Source of the DNA: Candidatus Bathyarchaeota archaeon A05DMB-3
GTDB lineage: Archaea; Thermoproteota; Bathyarchaeia; Bathyarchaeales; Bathycorpusculaceae
DNA length: 40,409 nucleotides
Assembly (NCBI GenBank): GCA_019685555.1
Contig: JABFQN010000015.1
Span: forward strand, 1-40,409
Reading direction: 5' to 3'
Shown: positions 1 to 8,545 of the stretch, one piece after another
Layout: each line of letters opens with the position of its first letter
How positions within the stretch are numbered: the stretch's first letter is position 1
The notes under the pieces: generated by a model
Seen by the model: the letters and a program-made list of their open reading frames with translations, nothing else
The model's database searches: none
Told to the model about the DNA's origin: nothing
Position numbers and translations under genes: made by a program

Positions 1-45
1 AAGCGGTTTTTGCGCAGTATAAGTAAAAGGAGTTGAAAAGGCGAA

Positions 46-186
46 ATGTCTAGTAAAGAGATGCACAAGGCAGTTTGTTCTGATTGTGGCGCGGAATGCG
101 AAGTTCCCTTCGTTCCAGACCCAAGCAGACCAGTTTACTGCCGAGAGTGCTGGATGAAAAGAAGAAATCAGAGAAGAAGGTATTAG
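46..186 (+). CDS. 46-residue CxxC...CxxC zinc-ribbon protein
   Basis: This short reading frame encodes 46 residues. Two cysteine pairs (CSDC at residues 11-14 and CREC at 32-35) are separated by a hydrophobic/proline stretch containing PFVPDPSRPVYC, and the tail is very basic (KRRNQRRRY). This is the layout of the small CxxC-x(n)-CxxC zinc-binding proteins common in archaea and some bacteria; the basic tail suggests nucleic-acid or ribosome contact, but that is inference. A GGAG lies 13 nt upstream of the ATG. The region before it is too short to tell whether it is the last gene of an operon cut by the window edge. No specific function is recognised. Confidence 0.75.
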   Translation: MSSKEMHKAVCSDCGAECEVPFVPDPSRPVYCRECWMKRRNQRRRY

Positions 187-291
187 TTTTACGTTTAACC
201 CTTTTCATTTAAACCCTATTTTCCACATTTTTAAGTACTTAATGTAATAGTTAAATAGGCGGAGATGCGCTTTTCCAATGTGTGACTGTTT

Positions 292-774
292 ATGAGTGAA
301 AACAAGACCTTGATAGCCTACGCCACTAAAGGAGGCGCCACGGAAGAGGTTGCCCTCAAAATTGCAGAAGTTTTACGGCAAAAACATGGATTCGAAGTTG
401 ACCTTGTCAATTTAAGGAAGAATCAACATCCAGACATTTTCCCATACAAGAATGTTGTTGTTGGAAGCGGGGTTAGAGTTCAGCGGGTTTACAAAGAAGC
501 GGTAAGGTTTCTGGAAAAGAACGATTTTGAAGGAAAAAACGTTGCATTTTTCATTTTATCTTTGGAAGCTGGAAATCCGAAAAGCTATGATGGTGCTGTG
601 GCAAAATACATTGAAAGGTTGTTGGAAAAATATCCTCATGTGAAGCCTGTTGCAACAGAAGCTTTCGGAGGAAGAATGAAAATTTTGGGTTTCACTGTGG
701 CTGATGCGCGAGACTTTGGCAAAGTTGAAACGTGGGCGGATAATTTGGGAGAAAAACTACGAAGCAAAGCATAG
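292..774 (+). CDS. Flavodoxin-domain protein (HemG-like)
   Basis: The 160-residue protein has a flavodoxin fold. The N-terminal strand and phosphate-binding loop read TLIAYATKGGATEEVA (about residues 6-21), followed by VVVGSGVRVQRVYKEA at the second FMN-contact loop and the late motif AFGGRMKILGF. This arrangement, with a short 'GS(G)V' loop and a C-terminal 'GG(R/K)..' segment, resembles the flavodoxin-domain family that includes HemG-type menaquinone-dependent protoporphyrinogen oxidase, though many archaeal members are uncharacterised flavin proteins. Length is typical. A TATA-like stretch sits around 245-255. The gene ends 2 nt before a convergent gene. Flavin binding is likely; HemG activity is not demonstrated by sequence alone. 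Confidence 0.85.
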   Translation: MSENKTLIAYATKGGATEEVALKIAEVLRQKHGFEVDLVNLRKNQHPDIFPYKNVVVGSGVRVQRVYKEAVRFLEKNDFEGKNVAFFILSLEAGNPKSYDGAVAKYIERLLEKYPHVKPVATEAFGGRMKILGFTVADARDFGKVETWADNLGEKLRSKA

Positions 775-776
775 CC

Positions 777-1322
777 TTAACTGTGCAGTTTGAACTCCCA
801 TTTGCACCATAAATCTTTTGGGTGGGGGTCTGGCGGGCAGACAAGACAGTTTACTTCGACCCTTTGGTTTAGGGTTTCTGCAAAATTTCTGAGGTAGCTC
901 CATCTAACCACTTTGCATGGAAACTCTTCTAAACCCTTTTTTAATCTTGCTTCTTGGGTTCTGCAACGGTTTATGCTTAAAACGGCTTTGTCTGCTGAAA
1001 TTTCCACTGTTTTGAAGGGCTGGTCTAAAGCCCAGCTCGTCAAGCGTAAAAATCCCATAATTGTTGGGATATCCGGGTTTTCGTCAACGTCAAACATTTT
1101 CTGTAGGCTTTTTGCTTCTATGGCTGCCATGGCTTCCCAAACTTTCGCGTCGATTTCTGTTGCTGCCTTTGTTCCAAACTTTTTCTCTATTTCAAGGAAG
1201 TATAAGCCGTCAACCCGCCAAAGATTTCTAATTTGAAGGAAGAAATGGTCGAGAAGCTTGTCCATGGGCATTTTAGCCAACATCCCGCGGTCTTCGATGC
1301 TTCCGAGGGGGTATTCAGCCAT
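777..1322 (-). CDS. DUF6125-like / ATC-hydrolase-like protein
   Basis: The 181-residue soluble protein has a helical N-terminal half (LLDHFFLQIRNLWRVDGLYFLEIEKKFG) and a C-terminal alpha/beta half with conserved-looking cysteines at CRTQEARLKKG, FPCKVV, NCLVCPP and LWCKWEF. That arrangement matches the archaeal/bacterial DUF6125 group, distantly related to L-2-amino-thiazoline-4-carboxylate hydrolase-like and 4-vinyl-reductase-like domains. The cysteines could bind metal, but this is inferred. It is transcribed convergently with the flavodoxin gene, whose stop lies 2 nt away, and its promoter region is the 1323-1474 gap. Biochemical function is unknown. Confidence 0.65.
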   Translation of the reverse strand: MAEYPLGSIEDRGMLAKMPMDKLLDHFFLQIRNLWRVDGLYFLEIEKKFGTKAATEIDAKVWEAMAAIEAKSLQKMFDVDENPDIPTIMGFLRLTSWALDQPFKTVEISADKAVLSINRCRTQEARLKKGLEEFPCKVVRWSYLRNFAETLNQRVEVNCLVCPPDPHPKDLWCKWEFKLHS

Positions 1323-1474
1323 AATATTTCACCACGCTGTATGTGCGCAGTTTAATCTAATAATCTTTGGTTTAACTGCCCATGGGAAAAGCAGCATAGA
1401 CAAGCATTGTTCTAAAATATAGCATTATATGGTGCGCCTCCTTTGTTGCATTTAAACTGCAGGGTGATGGAATC

Positions 1475-2074
1475 TTGAAAAAAGCATATGTTGTTTTTGT
1501 AGCATTAGCAACAGTTGCCATAATACTAAGCGTTGTGGGCGCTTTGATTTTCTATTCACGTTTTCAGACATACTTGGAGAACTTTGAAAACGGTTTTGGA
1601 GAGTGGAGCGCAGACGCGGATGTTCCTGAAGACCCAAACAACCCCGGACAGCCAGTGGAATGGCACATTAACCGCGTGGCAAACGTTTCGCATTTCGGTC
1701 AATATTCCCTTGAGTTATTCATTGATGGGCGGCAAGATGATGGAACCATTTGGATAGAAAGGAGAATAGAGTTAAAGAAACGTTCGCAAGTCAAAGTTTC
1801 CTTTTGGCTTTACAACGAGCAAGAGAGTTTCAACACCCGAGCCGTTGTATGCGCTTATATCGGCGCTGAAGACCCTGAAGTTGAAGGGGACTTTTCTGTT
1901 CTCGGGTCTGCCGACGAGTTTGCAGGATGGAAAAACTATGCACACACAGCGATTATTGATGCAGATTCCAGCGGAGAATTTTGGGTTGCTGTTGGAATTT
2001 CGGTGCGCTGGGAAACCTACTTAACCTACTACGTTGACTATGTTGAAATAGAAGTTTTTGAGCCTTTCCTTTAG
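1475..2074 (+). CDS. Membrane-anchored extracellular beta-sandwich protein
   Basis: The predicted protein is 199 residues with a TTG start. Residues 5-27 form one hydrophobic helix (YVVFVALATVAIILSVVGAL), and the remainder is rich in alternating beta strands and aromatic residues, ending in the strand YYVDYVEIEVFEPF. The repeated pattern (FENGFGEWS near the start of the ectodomain, a QYSLELFIDG strand, a WVAVGISVRWE strand and a closing VDYVEIEV strand) is that of galactose-binding/carbohydrate-binding-module-like jelly rolls. One N-glycosylation sequon (NVS) is present. I infer a membrane-tethered surface protein that may bind glycans. The gene stands alone between oppositely oriented neighbours; no catalytic motif is visible. 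Confidence 0.65.
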   Translation: MKKAYVVFVALATVAIILSVVGALIFYSRFQTYLENFENGFGEWSADADVPEDPNNPGQPVEWHINRVANVSHFGQYSLELFIDGRQDDGTIWIERRIELKKRSQVKVSFWLYNEQESFNTRAVVCAYIGAEDPEVEGDFSVLGSADEFAGWKNYAHTAIIDADSSGEFWVAVGISVRWETYLTYYVDYVEIEVFEPFL

Positions 2075-2171
2075 GCGATGGAAAGCCGCAAGGTTTAATA
2101 TTGAACAAGGCAGAATCAACTTTCACTTTGTTAGGGCTATAAATGTGTGAAAAGAGAAGCGGCGAGCGGGT

Positions 2172-2969
2172 TTGGAACAGCTAATAAAAACAGTGATTCT
2201 TGGAGTTATTCAAGGCTTAACCGAGTGGCTTCCCATATCAAGCAGTGGGCATCTGAAGCTTGCTGAAAGGTTTTTGGGCTTAAGCGTTCCCTTAGTTTTC
2301 GATGTTATATTGCACGTTGGAACTTTAATGGTTATCCTTGCCTTCTTCAAAAGCGACGTTAAAGGAGTTCTTTTAGCCCTCATGCGTTTAGACTTTAAAA
2401 CGGATTATGGAAAGCTTATCCCCCTAATCATCGTTGGAACCGTTCCCACAGCGTTTATTGGATTGGTTCTCCACACCTTTCTTGAAGAATTCTTACAAGA
2501 GGTTTTAACCATAGCAGTGGCTTTTATTGCCTGTGGAATAGTGCTTTTCTCCGCAAAAGCTGGGAGAGAAGAAAAAGGCGAAATAGGCTTTTTTGAAGCT
2601 TTCCTTGTGGGTGTGGTTCAAGGCATAGCCGTAATACCTGGGCTGTCCAGAAGCGGATTAACCATCGCCACGGCGCTTTTGCTTGGAATTCGGAAGGAGA
2701 AAGCTTTCAAGTTTTCCTTTCTCCTATCGGTTCCAGCTGTAATTGGAGCTTTAGCCTTAACCCTTTACACAGAGTTTGATAGGCTGGCTATTTCAAGTTT
2801 CGGTTTGGCTGAGGCAGTTGTAGAAATGGGTGCAGCGTTGATTGTGGGCTATTTAGCTTTGAAGCTTCTTTGGAAAGTGCTTGCGAAGGGAAAATTTCAT
2901 CTTTTTGCGTTTTACTGTTGGATGCTCGGAATATCTCTAATAACGGCTTTTTTCTTGGGCTTTTTATAG
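2172..2969 (+). CDS. uppP: Undecaprenyl-diphosphatase (UppP/BacA family)
   Basis: The 265-residue integral membrane protein shows both hallmark motifs: QGLTEWLPISSSGHL (residues about 14-28) and VIPGLSRSG (about 157-165). In the family these line the active site for dephosphorylating long-chain polyprenyl diphosphates; in archaea the substrate would be a polyprenyl or dolichyl diphosphate carrier for glycan assembly. There are about seven to eight hydrophobic helices and length is normal. The start is TTG, supported by motif alignment at residue 1-15. A TATA-like AGGTTTAATATT is at about 2091-2102. Its stop overlaps the convergent CCA-adding enzyme gene by 6 nt. Confidence 0.95.
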   Translation: MEQLIKTVILGVIQGLTEWLPISSSGHLKLAERFLGLSVPLVFDVILHVGTLMVILAFFKSDVKGVLLALMRLDFKTDYGKLIPLIIVGTVPTAFIGLVLHTFLEEFLQEVLTIAVAFIACGIVLFSAKAGREEKGEIGFFEAFLVGVVQGIAVIPGLSRSGLTIATALLLGIRKEKAFKFSFLLSVPAVIGALALTLYTEFDRLAISSFGLAEAVVEMGAALIVGYLALKLLWKVLAKGKFHLFAFYCWMLGISLITAFFLGFL

Positions 2970-4379
2970 CCATTTAGGCTTGCCTAAGAGAAATTCCGTT
3001 AAAAACTTTGCGAATTCGCCGTTCTTCTTGTAGGTTTCAGCTATCTCCTCGTTCACAAGGATTTTGAATTCGCGGTTTAGCACTTGTGCAATTTCTTTGG
3101 CTACGCCAGCGTTTCTCCCCCCATCCTTAAGCCTTTCGCCGAGCAGTGCCACTACATCCGTATGTTTTCTTCGGATTTCCACAACCCATCTTCCATCCTC
3201 AATGTAGGGTCCTGAAACCGTTTCTGGGCTGCCAGTGTGCTTGGCTAGAAAGTTTTTGCATTCGTCAGCCTTTTCTAATGGTGGTCCAAGATGTTTTTTC
3301 ACTGGCGGTAGGAAGCGGCTTTCAAGTTCAAATATGAAGGCGTTTAGGTTTTCCTCGTTGCTCCATGATGTGCAGCGCAACACGTTGAAATCGTTTAATT
3401 GCAGAAGCTTTGTCAACGAACGTTGAGACTTGTAAAGCTGCCCCCACAAGACATCTGGAACCGCATTCACGTTCCCAAAGACAACAAAAATCAATTTTGA
3501 ACCGCGGGTTTTCAACGTTTCCCCTAACTTTTTCACTGCTAAAGCCTTTGTTTCTGGCGGATAAAAGAATTTTAAACTTGGCTTTTCTAAGAAGGCGCGG
3601 GCTGCCGCTACAAAAGTGTAAAGTTTTTGAGGCTGCACTGCTGAACCCACGTTTCTTCCCCTGTCCACTGGGTCAATTATGATTAGGGGTTCGTTGAATA
3701 GTAACGGCAATTCGTCTTCCCTACCCTTATAGTGGTTTTCTACGTCTATGAATATTCGGTGTTTGTGCCGTGCAAAAGCCTTTAACACGTTTACAAAAGA
3801 CCCGTAATGTATAACCAAAAGCTCGCATAGGTATCCGCTGAAGCCTCCAACTTTGATTTCTGCGCCGTAAACTCCTACTCCTTTCATAAACTTCTTTAAC
3901 AAGCGAACTTCGCCGCGCATTTGTTTGTTTAGCCGCTTATTCGCATAGTCCGTGTGGTATGGTGTGCGGTCTGTGGCGCTTAACCATTCTGCAGGCTTGA
4001 CGTCATAACATGGTACTATGTTAACTCGAACATCGTCAACAAAAGCCTCCAGATAAGGATGTTCGGCAAATCTTTCAACTTGTCTTGCGCCTTCTGTGGC
4101 TTTTCTGGCTATTTTCAAGGCGTTTTCCCCAAGAGATTTGCGAGGTATGCTTGTTGGCAAACGCATGAAAATGTCTATGTCTGGTTCTCCGCTGAGCCAA
4201 GTGTCTTTGGCTACAGAGCCTTCCAAACGCACTTTTGCTTCAACGCCAAATTCCGCCATCGCAGAAGCCACTTTTCCTTCTAAGGCTTTTGCTAAAGCCT
4301 CTATTTTCGCCCTTTCCTCATTTTTTGGATTAACTCTATCCAGAACAGCATTGCAAACTTCTTCCAATTCCTTCAGCAT
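2964..4379 (-). CDS. cca: CCA-adding enzyme, archaeal class I tRNA nucleotidyltransferase
   Basis: This 471-residue protein adds the CCA terminus to tRNA without a template. The nucleotidyltransferase signature GSVAKDTWLSGEPDIDIFM gives the GS loop (54-55) and the metal-binding carboxylates D67 and D69; the third is in the VDDVRVNIVPCYDV segment around 113-127. The body and tail domains typical of archaeal class I enzymes follow (KQMRGEVRLLKKFMKG, GGFSGYLCELLVIHYGSF), and length fits the family. It lies head-to-tail with the ThpR gene (21 nt gap), another RNA-processing enzyme, so the two are probably co-transcribed. Confidence 0.95.
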   Translation of the reverse strand: MLKELEEVCNAVLDRVNPKNEERAKIEALAKALEGKVASAMAEFGVEAKVRLEGSVAKDTWLSGEPDIDIFMRLPTSIPRKSLGENALKIARKATEGARQVERFAEHPYLEAFVDDVRVNIVPCYDVKPAEWLSATDRTPYHTDYANKRLNKQMRGEVRLLKKFMKGVGVYGAEIKVGGFSGYLCELLVIHYGSFVNVLKAFARHKHRIFIDVENHYKGREDELPLLFNEPLIIIDPVDRGRNVGSAVQPQKLYTFVAAARAFLEKPSLKFFYPPETKALAVKKLGETLKTRGSKLIFVVFGNVNAVPDVLWGQLYKSQRSLTKLLQLNDFNVLRCTSWSNEENLNAFIFELESRFLPPVKKHLGPPLEKADECKNFLAKHTGSPETVSGPYIEDGRWVVEIRRKHTDVVALLGERLKDGGRNAGVAKEIAQVLNREFKILVNEEIAETYKKNGEFAKFLTEFLLGKPKWL

Positions 4380-4400
4380 AAACCCTGCCCTTTTACACTT

Positions 4401-4970
4401 CTATTTTTGTGGACAATACTCCCTAAGCGTAGAATATATGGGTCCTTTTGGTGTTAGGTCGCTTCTCTTAAGTCTTAAACAGTTAGCCTTCACAATCCCA
4501 AACTCGAAGTTTACATTTTCCTGCAAACATTTTGCAAGTTCAACCTTATTTCTTCCAGACTTCACTCTGGCAATCGTTAGGTGCGGACTGAAGCCCTTCG
4601 AGTCTGGAGCAAAACCCAAACCGCGCAATTGGGGCTCTAGCTGGTCAAAGATACCTCGCAACTGGTTGGCGCCTTCCCTTATTCCAGCCCAAACAACTTT
4701 TGGGTAACGCAGGTTTGGAAAGGCTCCCACTCCTTGAAGTTTAACGTCGAAAGGTGTGAACTGGATTTTCTGCATCTGTCCATGGATTTTGTCCACCATG
4801 TTTGGCGTTATGTTTCCCAGAAACCGCACGGTCACGTGAATGTTCTGCGGTTCAACAAACTTCAAATCCGCGCCAGTTTCAGCCAAAACTTTCTGCATCC
4901 GCGTTATGTTTTCCAAAACACTGACGCTTTCAATGTCGAAGGCTATGAAGCTTCTTATCATTTCTGGCAT
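4401..4970 (-). CDS. thpR: RNA 2',3'-cyclic phosphodiesterase ThpR (2H family)
   Basis: The protein belongs to the LigT/2'-5' RNA ligase group of the 2H phosphoesterase superfamily. The two catalytic HxTx motifs are visible: HVTVRFLG and HLTIARVK. The core starts with RSFIAFDIE, which is the usual N-terminus, so the ATG at 4970 (or at 4961) is preferred over an upstream in-frame ATG at 5033; AAGGA lies about 9 nt upstream of 4970. Length is then 189 residues, normal for the family. It hydrolyses 2',3'-cyclic phosphates on RNA ends. It is co-oriented with and just upstream of cca. Confidence 0.93.
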   Translation of the reverse strand: MPEMIRSFIAFDIESVSVLENITRMQKVLAETGADLKFVEPQNIHVTVRFLGNITPNMVDKIHGQMQKIQFTPFDVKLQGVGAFPNLRYPKVVWAGIREGANQLRGIFDQLEPQLRGLGFAPDSKGFSPHLTIARVKSGRNKVELAKCLQENVNFEFGIVKANCLRLKRSDLTPKGPIYSTLREYCPQK

Positions 4971-5064
4971 TAGGCATTCCTTCGCATATTTTAGCCTAAA
5001 TCCTTCATAAATGCTTTTAACGTTAAAGAACATTGCTATTAAAAGGTTGAAAAGAGGGCGTTGG

Positions 5065-5631
5065 ATGGCAAGTGAAAAATTGGTTGTGGGCTTGGCTGGA
5101 ATGCCTGGAGCTGGAAAATCCGTGGTGGTTAATGTTGCAAAGGCTATGAGTTATGGAGTTGTTGTGATGGGCGACGAAGTCCGAGAAGAAGCCAAACGGA
5201 GGGGTTTAAAGTTAACTCCCGAAAACCTTGGGCGCATCATGCTTGAACTGCGACGCCTAGAGGGCGAGGCTGTAATAGCGCGGCGATGCATTCCAAAAAT
5301 AAAGGCGAAAGCTGAAAGCAAGGTCATTGTTGACGGTTTAAGAAGCCTAGCCGAAGCTGAAGAGTTCAAAAAGATTTTTCCAAAATTCACCCTCGTCGCT
5401 GTGCACTCTTCGCCAGAAACAAGGTTTAAACGGCTTTTTCATAGACGGAGAAGCGACGACCCTAAAAACTGGGAGATTTTCCGAGAGAGAGACATGCGGG
5501 AATTAAGCGTTGGGTTAGGAAATGCTATAGCCTTAGCTGAACACATGATAGTAAATGAGGAAAGTTTAAGCGCTGCTAAAAGAAAGGCTGCAGAAATTTT
5601 AAAGGGGATTGAGGAGAAATGGATGAAGTAG
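5065..5631 (+). CDS. UPF0200 nucleoside-monophosphate-kinase-like P-loop protein
   Basis: The N-terminus VVGLAGMPGAGKSVVV contains a clear Walker A motif (GMPGAGKS), followed by VVMGDEVREEAKRRG and LTPENLGRIMLELRR, which are characteristic of the archaeal UPF0200 family related to adenylate and dephospho-CoA kinases. The actual substrate is not established. An in-frame ATG exists at 5011, but 5065 places the first strand correctly and has GAGGG about 7 nt upstream; the product is 188 residues. The gene overlaps the UPF0201 gene by 13 nt, so the two are translationally linked, as often seen in archaea. Confidence 0.88.
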   Translation: MASEKLVVGLAGMPGAGKSVVVNVAKAMSYGVVVMGDEVREEAKRRGLKLTPENLGRIMLELRRLEGEAVIARRCIPKIKAKAESKVIVDGLRSLAEAEEFKKIFPKFTLVAVHSSPETRFKRLFHRRRSDDPKNWEIFRERDMRELSVGLGNAIALAEHMIVNEESLSAAKRKAAEILKGIEEKWMK

Positions 5632-6020
5632 AAGTTCACGTTGAAGCTGAAATAAACCCTACGGAATCCGAAGAAAAAGTGAAAAGGGCTGTGGAAAACG
5701 TGTTTGGCAACATACAAGTGCAAGTAAAGCCTCTGACGAGGGGAAGCTTGCTAACAGCAAAGGCAAAAGGACTTGAAGCTTTAACAAAGCTCTACAATTT
5801 GCTGCGGAGGGAACGCATCCGCGACGCTGCCAGAGGAGCCCTTTTTGAAGGATTAAGCGGAAACACAATAACCTTTTATCTGAACAAGCAAGTTGCATTT
5901 GCTGGACACGTTTCCTTCTCTAAGGCTGTTGCAGAGTCGCCCCTTGGACCCATAAAAGTGCAAGTTAAATGCGACGACCCAAGGCAGCTGATTGACTGGC
6001 TTGCCCCCAAAACAGTTTAA
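5619..6020 (+). CDS. UPF0201 family protein (predicted RNA-binding)
   Basis: The 133-residue protein begins VEVHVEAEINPTESEEKVKRA and contains the segments LRRERIRDAARGAL and ISFYLNKQ-like TFYLNKQVAFAGHVSF, followed by SPLGPIKV. These are typical of UPF0201/COG1325, an archaeal family annotated as exosome-associated or RNA-binding on structural grounds; the role is not established. It overlaps the UPF0200 gene by 13 nt and is 10 nt from the peptidase start, so the three lie in one operon. Confidence 0.88.
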   Translation: MDEVEVHVEAEINPTESEEKVKRAVENVFGNIQVQVKPLTRGSLLTAKAKGLEALTKLYNLLRRERIRDAARGALFEGLSGNTITFYLNKQVAFAGHVSFSKAVAESPLGPIKVQVKCDDPRQLIDWLAPKTV

Positions 6021-6030
6021 GGCGATAAGT

Positions 6031-7386
6031 ATGAGTTTGGAAAAAGTCTACAACTACATTGATGCGCATGAAAAAGCCTTCATTGAAGACCTTGTTAGGC
6101 TTGTTAAACAGCCCAGTGTTTCAGCTAAAGGCGAAGGCATAACGGAATGTGCAAAACTTGTTGAGGGAATGATGCGGGAAGCTGGACTTTTAACAAAAGT
6201 TCTCAGCGGGAAAAAGGGCAATCCTGTTGTTTATGGCGAAGTTAAATCCAAAAATTCCAGTAAAACCTTGCTTTTCTATAACCATTATGATGTGCAGCCT
6301 CCAGAGCCTCTTGAAAAATGGAAATACGAGCCTTTCAGCGGCAAAGTCGTTGATGGAAAAGTTTATGGAAGAGGCGTTACGGACAATAAGGGCAATCTTG
6401 TTTCAAGGCTTAAGGCTGTTCAAGCTTTTCTGGAAGCTGTTGGCGACATGCCTGTAAACGTAAAATTCTTTGTTGACGGCGAAGAGGAAATTGGAAGTCC
6501 AAACCTTGAGCCTATAGTAAAAGAACATAAGCGTCTCCTTTCGGCGGATGCAGCCATATGGGAGTTCGGTGGAACTGACAGACGTGGAAGACCACAACTC
6601 TACTTGGGTTTAAAAGGCGTATTATCAGTGGAGCTAAAAGCGAAGGGTGCGCTTAAGGATGTCCACTCTGCAAACGCTCCTTTAATACCCCACCCAGCAT
6701 GGCGACTTGTCTGGGCGCTGAACACCTTGAAGGATAAGGATGAAAAAATCCTCATTGAAGGCTTTTACGAAAAGGTTCAGCCTCCATCCAAGGAAGAAGT
6801 AGAGTGTTTGAAGAGAATTCCCTTCGAAGAAGAGGAGCTGAAGAAAGAGCTAAGCTTAAAACAGTTTCTGAAGGGCGTTTCCGGATTTGAAGCTTTAAAG
6901 GCGCTGCTTTTCCAGCCTACGTGCACAATTAACGGCTTGCTTTCTGGATATACTGGGGAAGGCTCTAAAACGGTTTTGCCCCATGAGGCAATGGTTAAAA
7001 TGGATTTTAGGCTTGTTCCAAATCAGAAGCCTGACGAAATTTTCGAAAAGCTTGTTCTCCACCTTAAAAAATGTGGATTTGATGACCTAGAAATAATAAG
7101 ACATGGCTCCACGGAGCCTGTGAAAACCTCCATCAGCGACCCCTTTGTGGGTTTGGTTGCAAAAACAGCTGAGAAAGTTTATGGAGAAAGGGCTGTAATT
7201 TATCCGATTAGTGCTGGTTCTGGTCCAATGCACCTGTTCCGAAACCTTCTAGGCTATCCGGTTGTTTCTGCGGGTTGCGGTCATCCAGAGGCTAATACGC
7301 ATGCGCCTAACGAAAACTTGAAGGTTGAAGGCTTCATTGAAGGAACAAAGTTTATCGCCACTTTGCTTAACGACTTTGCTCAATGA
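6031..7386 (+). CDS. M20 family metallopeptidase (dipeptidase/deacylase)
   Basis: This is a cytosolic M20 (ArgE/DapE/CNDP-like) di-zinc hydrolase. Visible metal-site segments are HYDVQPPEP (His and the following Asp), GRGVTDNKGN (bridging Asp), DGEEEIGSPN (catalytic Glu and ligand Glu), the WEFGGTD segment and GHPEANTHAPNE (final His). A long dimerisation domain lies between the catalytic halves. The ATG at 6031 follows AGGCGAT and gives 451 residues; an upstream in-frame start at 5992 would run through the preceding gene. The HYDVQPPEP...W pattern is closest to the dipeptidase branch, but specificity (dipeptides, acyl-amino acids) cannot be read from sequence. Confidence 0.93.
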   Translation: MSLEKVYNYIDAHEKAFIEDLVRLVKQPSVSAKGEGITECAKLVEGMMREAGLLTKVLSGKKGNPVVYGEVKSKNSSKTLLFYNHYDVQPPEPLEKWKYEPFSGKVVDGKVYGRGVTDNKGNLVSRLKAVQAFLEAVGDMPVNVKFFVDGEEEIGSPNLEPIVKEHKRLLSADAAIWEFGGTDRRGRPQLYLGLKGVLSVELKAKGALKDVHSANAPLIPHPAWRLVWALNTLKDKDEKILIEGFYEKVQPPSKEEVECLKRIPFEEEELKKELSLKQFLKGVSGFEALKALLFQPTCTINGLLSGYTGEGSKTVLPHEAMVKMDFRLVPNQKPDEIFEKLVLHLKKCGFDDLEIIRHGSTEPVKTSISDPFVGLVAKTAEKVYGERAVIYPISAGSGPMHLFRNLLGYPVVSAGCGHPEANTHAPNENLKVEGFIEGTKFIATLLNDFAQ

Positions 7387-7389
7387 CTG

Positions 7390-8400
7390 GTGTTTTCCTT
7401 GTCAACAAAGGCTACAATAACTGACAAGGGCGCCGTAATCCTTGGCAAAAATGTTGCATGCGACGCCTTCGACGACTCTAAACCCTTGAGGGTTGTCACC
7501 CACACCCATGCGGACCATTTGATTGGCTTGCAGCAGAGCCTAAGAACCTGCGAAAAAGTCTTAATGACAAAAGCCACAAAGGATTTAATTGACATTATGA
7601 GGAGCCCGCTTTTTCTTATGGGCGGCTATGTGGAAGCCCTCGATTATGGCAAAACTATGCGTTACGGCGAAGAGAGCGTAACGTTTTTTCCAGCAGACCA
7701 CATTTTAGGCGCCGCCCAAGTGCTTGTTGAGGACCCGGAAGGCACGCGAATCGTTTACACTGGAGATTTTAGGCTGGATGGAACACCAGTGATAGAGGCG
7801 GACATTCTCGTCATGGAAGCCACTTATGGCAGTCCCTCCTGCAAGCGCTCCTTTGGCAAGGACGTTAAGGGCATGCTGTTTTCCATTGTGGAGGAGGGGC
7901 TAAAACATGGGGCGGTTTACGTTTTCGGCTATCATGGTAAACTTCAAGAGGTTATGCAAATTCTCCACGACGCTGGTTTAAAAGCTCCTTTTGTGGCGCC
8001 TGAAAGGGTTTTTCATGTTTCAAAGATATGTGAGAAATATGGCATGCGGGTTGGACGCCTAATGAGGCTTGAGGAGAAGGAGGCTAAGATGATGCTAGAG
8101 CGGAACCAGCCTTGTGTGGCTTTTTATCACATGGGCTTGCGGGGCAAAGTGGGGCAGGGATGTTTCTGCGTTTATGTCAGCGGTTGGGAGTTTGATGTGC
8201 CATGTCATGAAATCGCTGATAAGGAGTATGTTATCGCCTTAAGCGATCATTCGGATTTTGACGGTTTAATGGAGTATGTTAGGCGTTCAAGGCCTAAGCT
8301 TGTGATTACGGATAATTTTCGTGTTGGTTATGCGGAGACTTTGGCGAGGCACATTCAGAGAAGGTTTAATGTTTCGGCGGTGGCGCTTCCTAAGAGGTAG
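7390..8400 (+). CDS. MBL-fold beta-CASP-like nuclease family protein
   Basis: The 336-residue protein has the metallo-beta-lactamase signature HTHADH at residues 38-43, further zinc-site positions at FFPADHILGAAQV and YTGDFRLDG, and the C-terminal ALSDHSDFDGLMEYV motif that closes the active site in beta-CASP-type enzymes (mRNA 3'-end processing/DNA-repair exonucleases such as the CPSF/SNM1 group). I infer a nucleic-acid phosphodiesterase; whether RNA or DNA is the substrate is unknown. The start is GTG 4 nt after the peptidase stop (an alternative TTG is at 7399), so it is the last gene of the UPF0200-UPF0201-peptidase operon. Confidence 0.85.
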   Translation: MFSLSTKATITDKGAVILGKNVACDAFDDSKPLRVVTHTHADHLIGLQQSLRTCEKVLMTKATKDLIDIMRSPLFLMGGYVEALDYGKTMRYGEESVTFFPADHILGAAQVLVEDPEGTRIVYTGDFRLDGTPVIEADILVMEATYGSPSCKRSFGKDVKGMLFSIVEEGLKHGAVYVFGYHGKLQEVMQILHDAGLKAPFVAPERVFHVSKICEKYGMRVGRLMRLEEKEAKMMLERNQPCVAFYHMGLRGKVGQGCFCVYVSGWEFDVPCHEIADKEYVIALSDHSDFDGLMEYVRRSRPKLVITDNFRVGYAETLARHIQRRFNVSAVALPKR

Positions 8401-8472
8401 TTTTGGCTTTCGGTGTTTGTATTAAGTATTACTACACAAGATTTATCTTCTATTCTGGTAATTTATACTATT

Positions 8473-8497
8473 GAATTCGGATACCGATTCCGAATTC
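8473..8497. promoter_or_regulatory. 25-bp inverted repeat in the promoter of the 8546 operon
   Basis: GAATTCGGA at 8473-8481 is repeated as its reverse complement at 8489-8497, with a 7-nt spacer. It lies between AT-rich TATA-like stretches (TTTATACTA at about 8462-8470 and TTAAATAA at about 8505-8512) and 49 nt upstream of the ATG at 8546. Position and symmetry suggest an operator for a dimeric regulator of the membrane-protein/TasA-like operon. An RNA hairpin is possible but less likely if transcription begins downstream. Confidence 0.5.
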
Positions 8498-8545
8498 GCA
8501 TGACTTAAATAAGCAGAAATCAAACCATTCGGATGCTGAAAAGGC

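Noticed and set aside
4096-4707. Long plus-strand frame of 203 codons
   Set aside because: It runs antisense across the start of cca and the end of thpR, both strongly supported, and its translation shows no recognisable domain.
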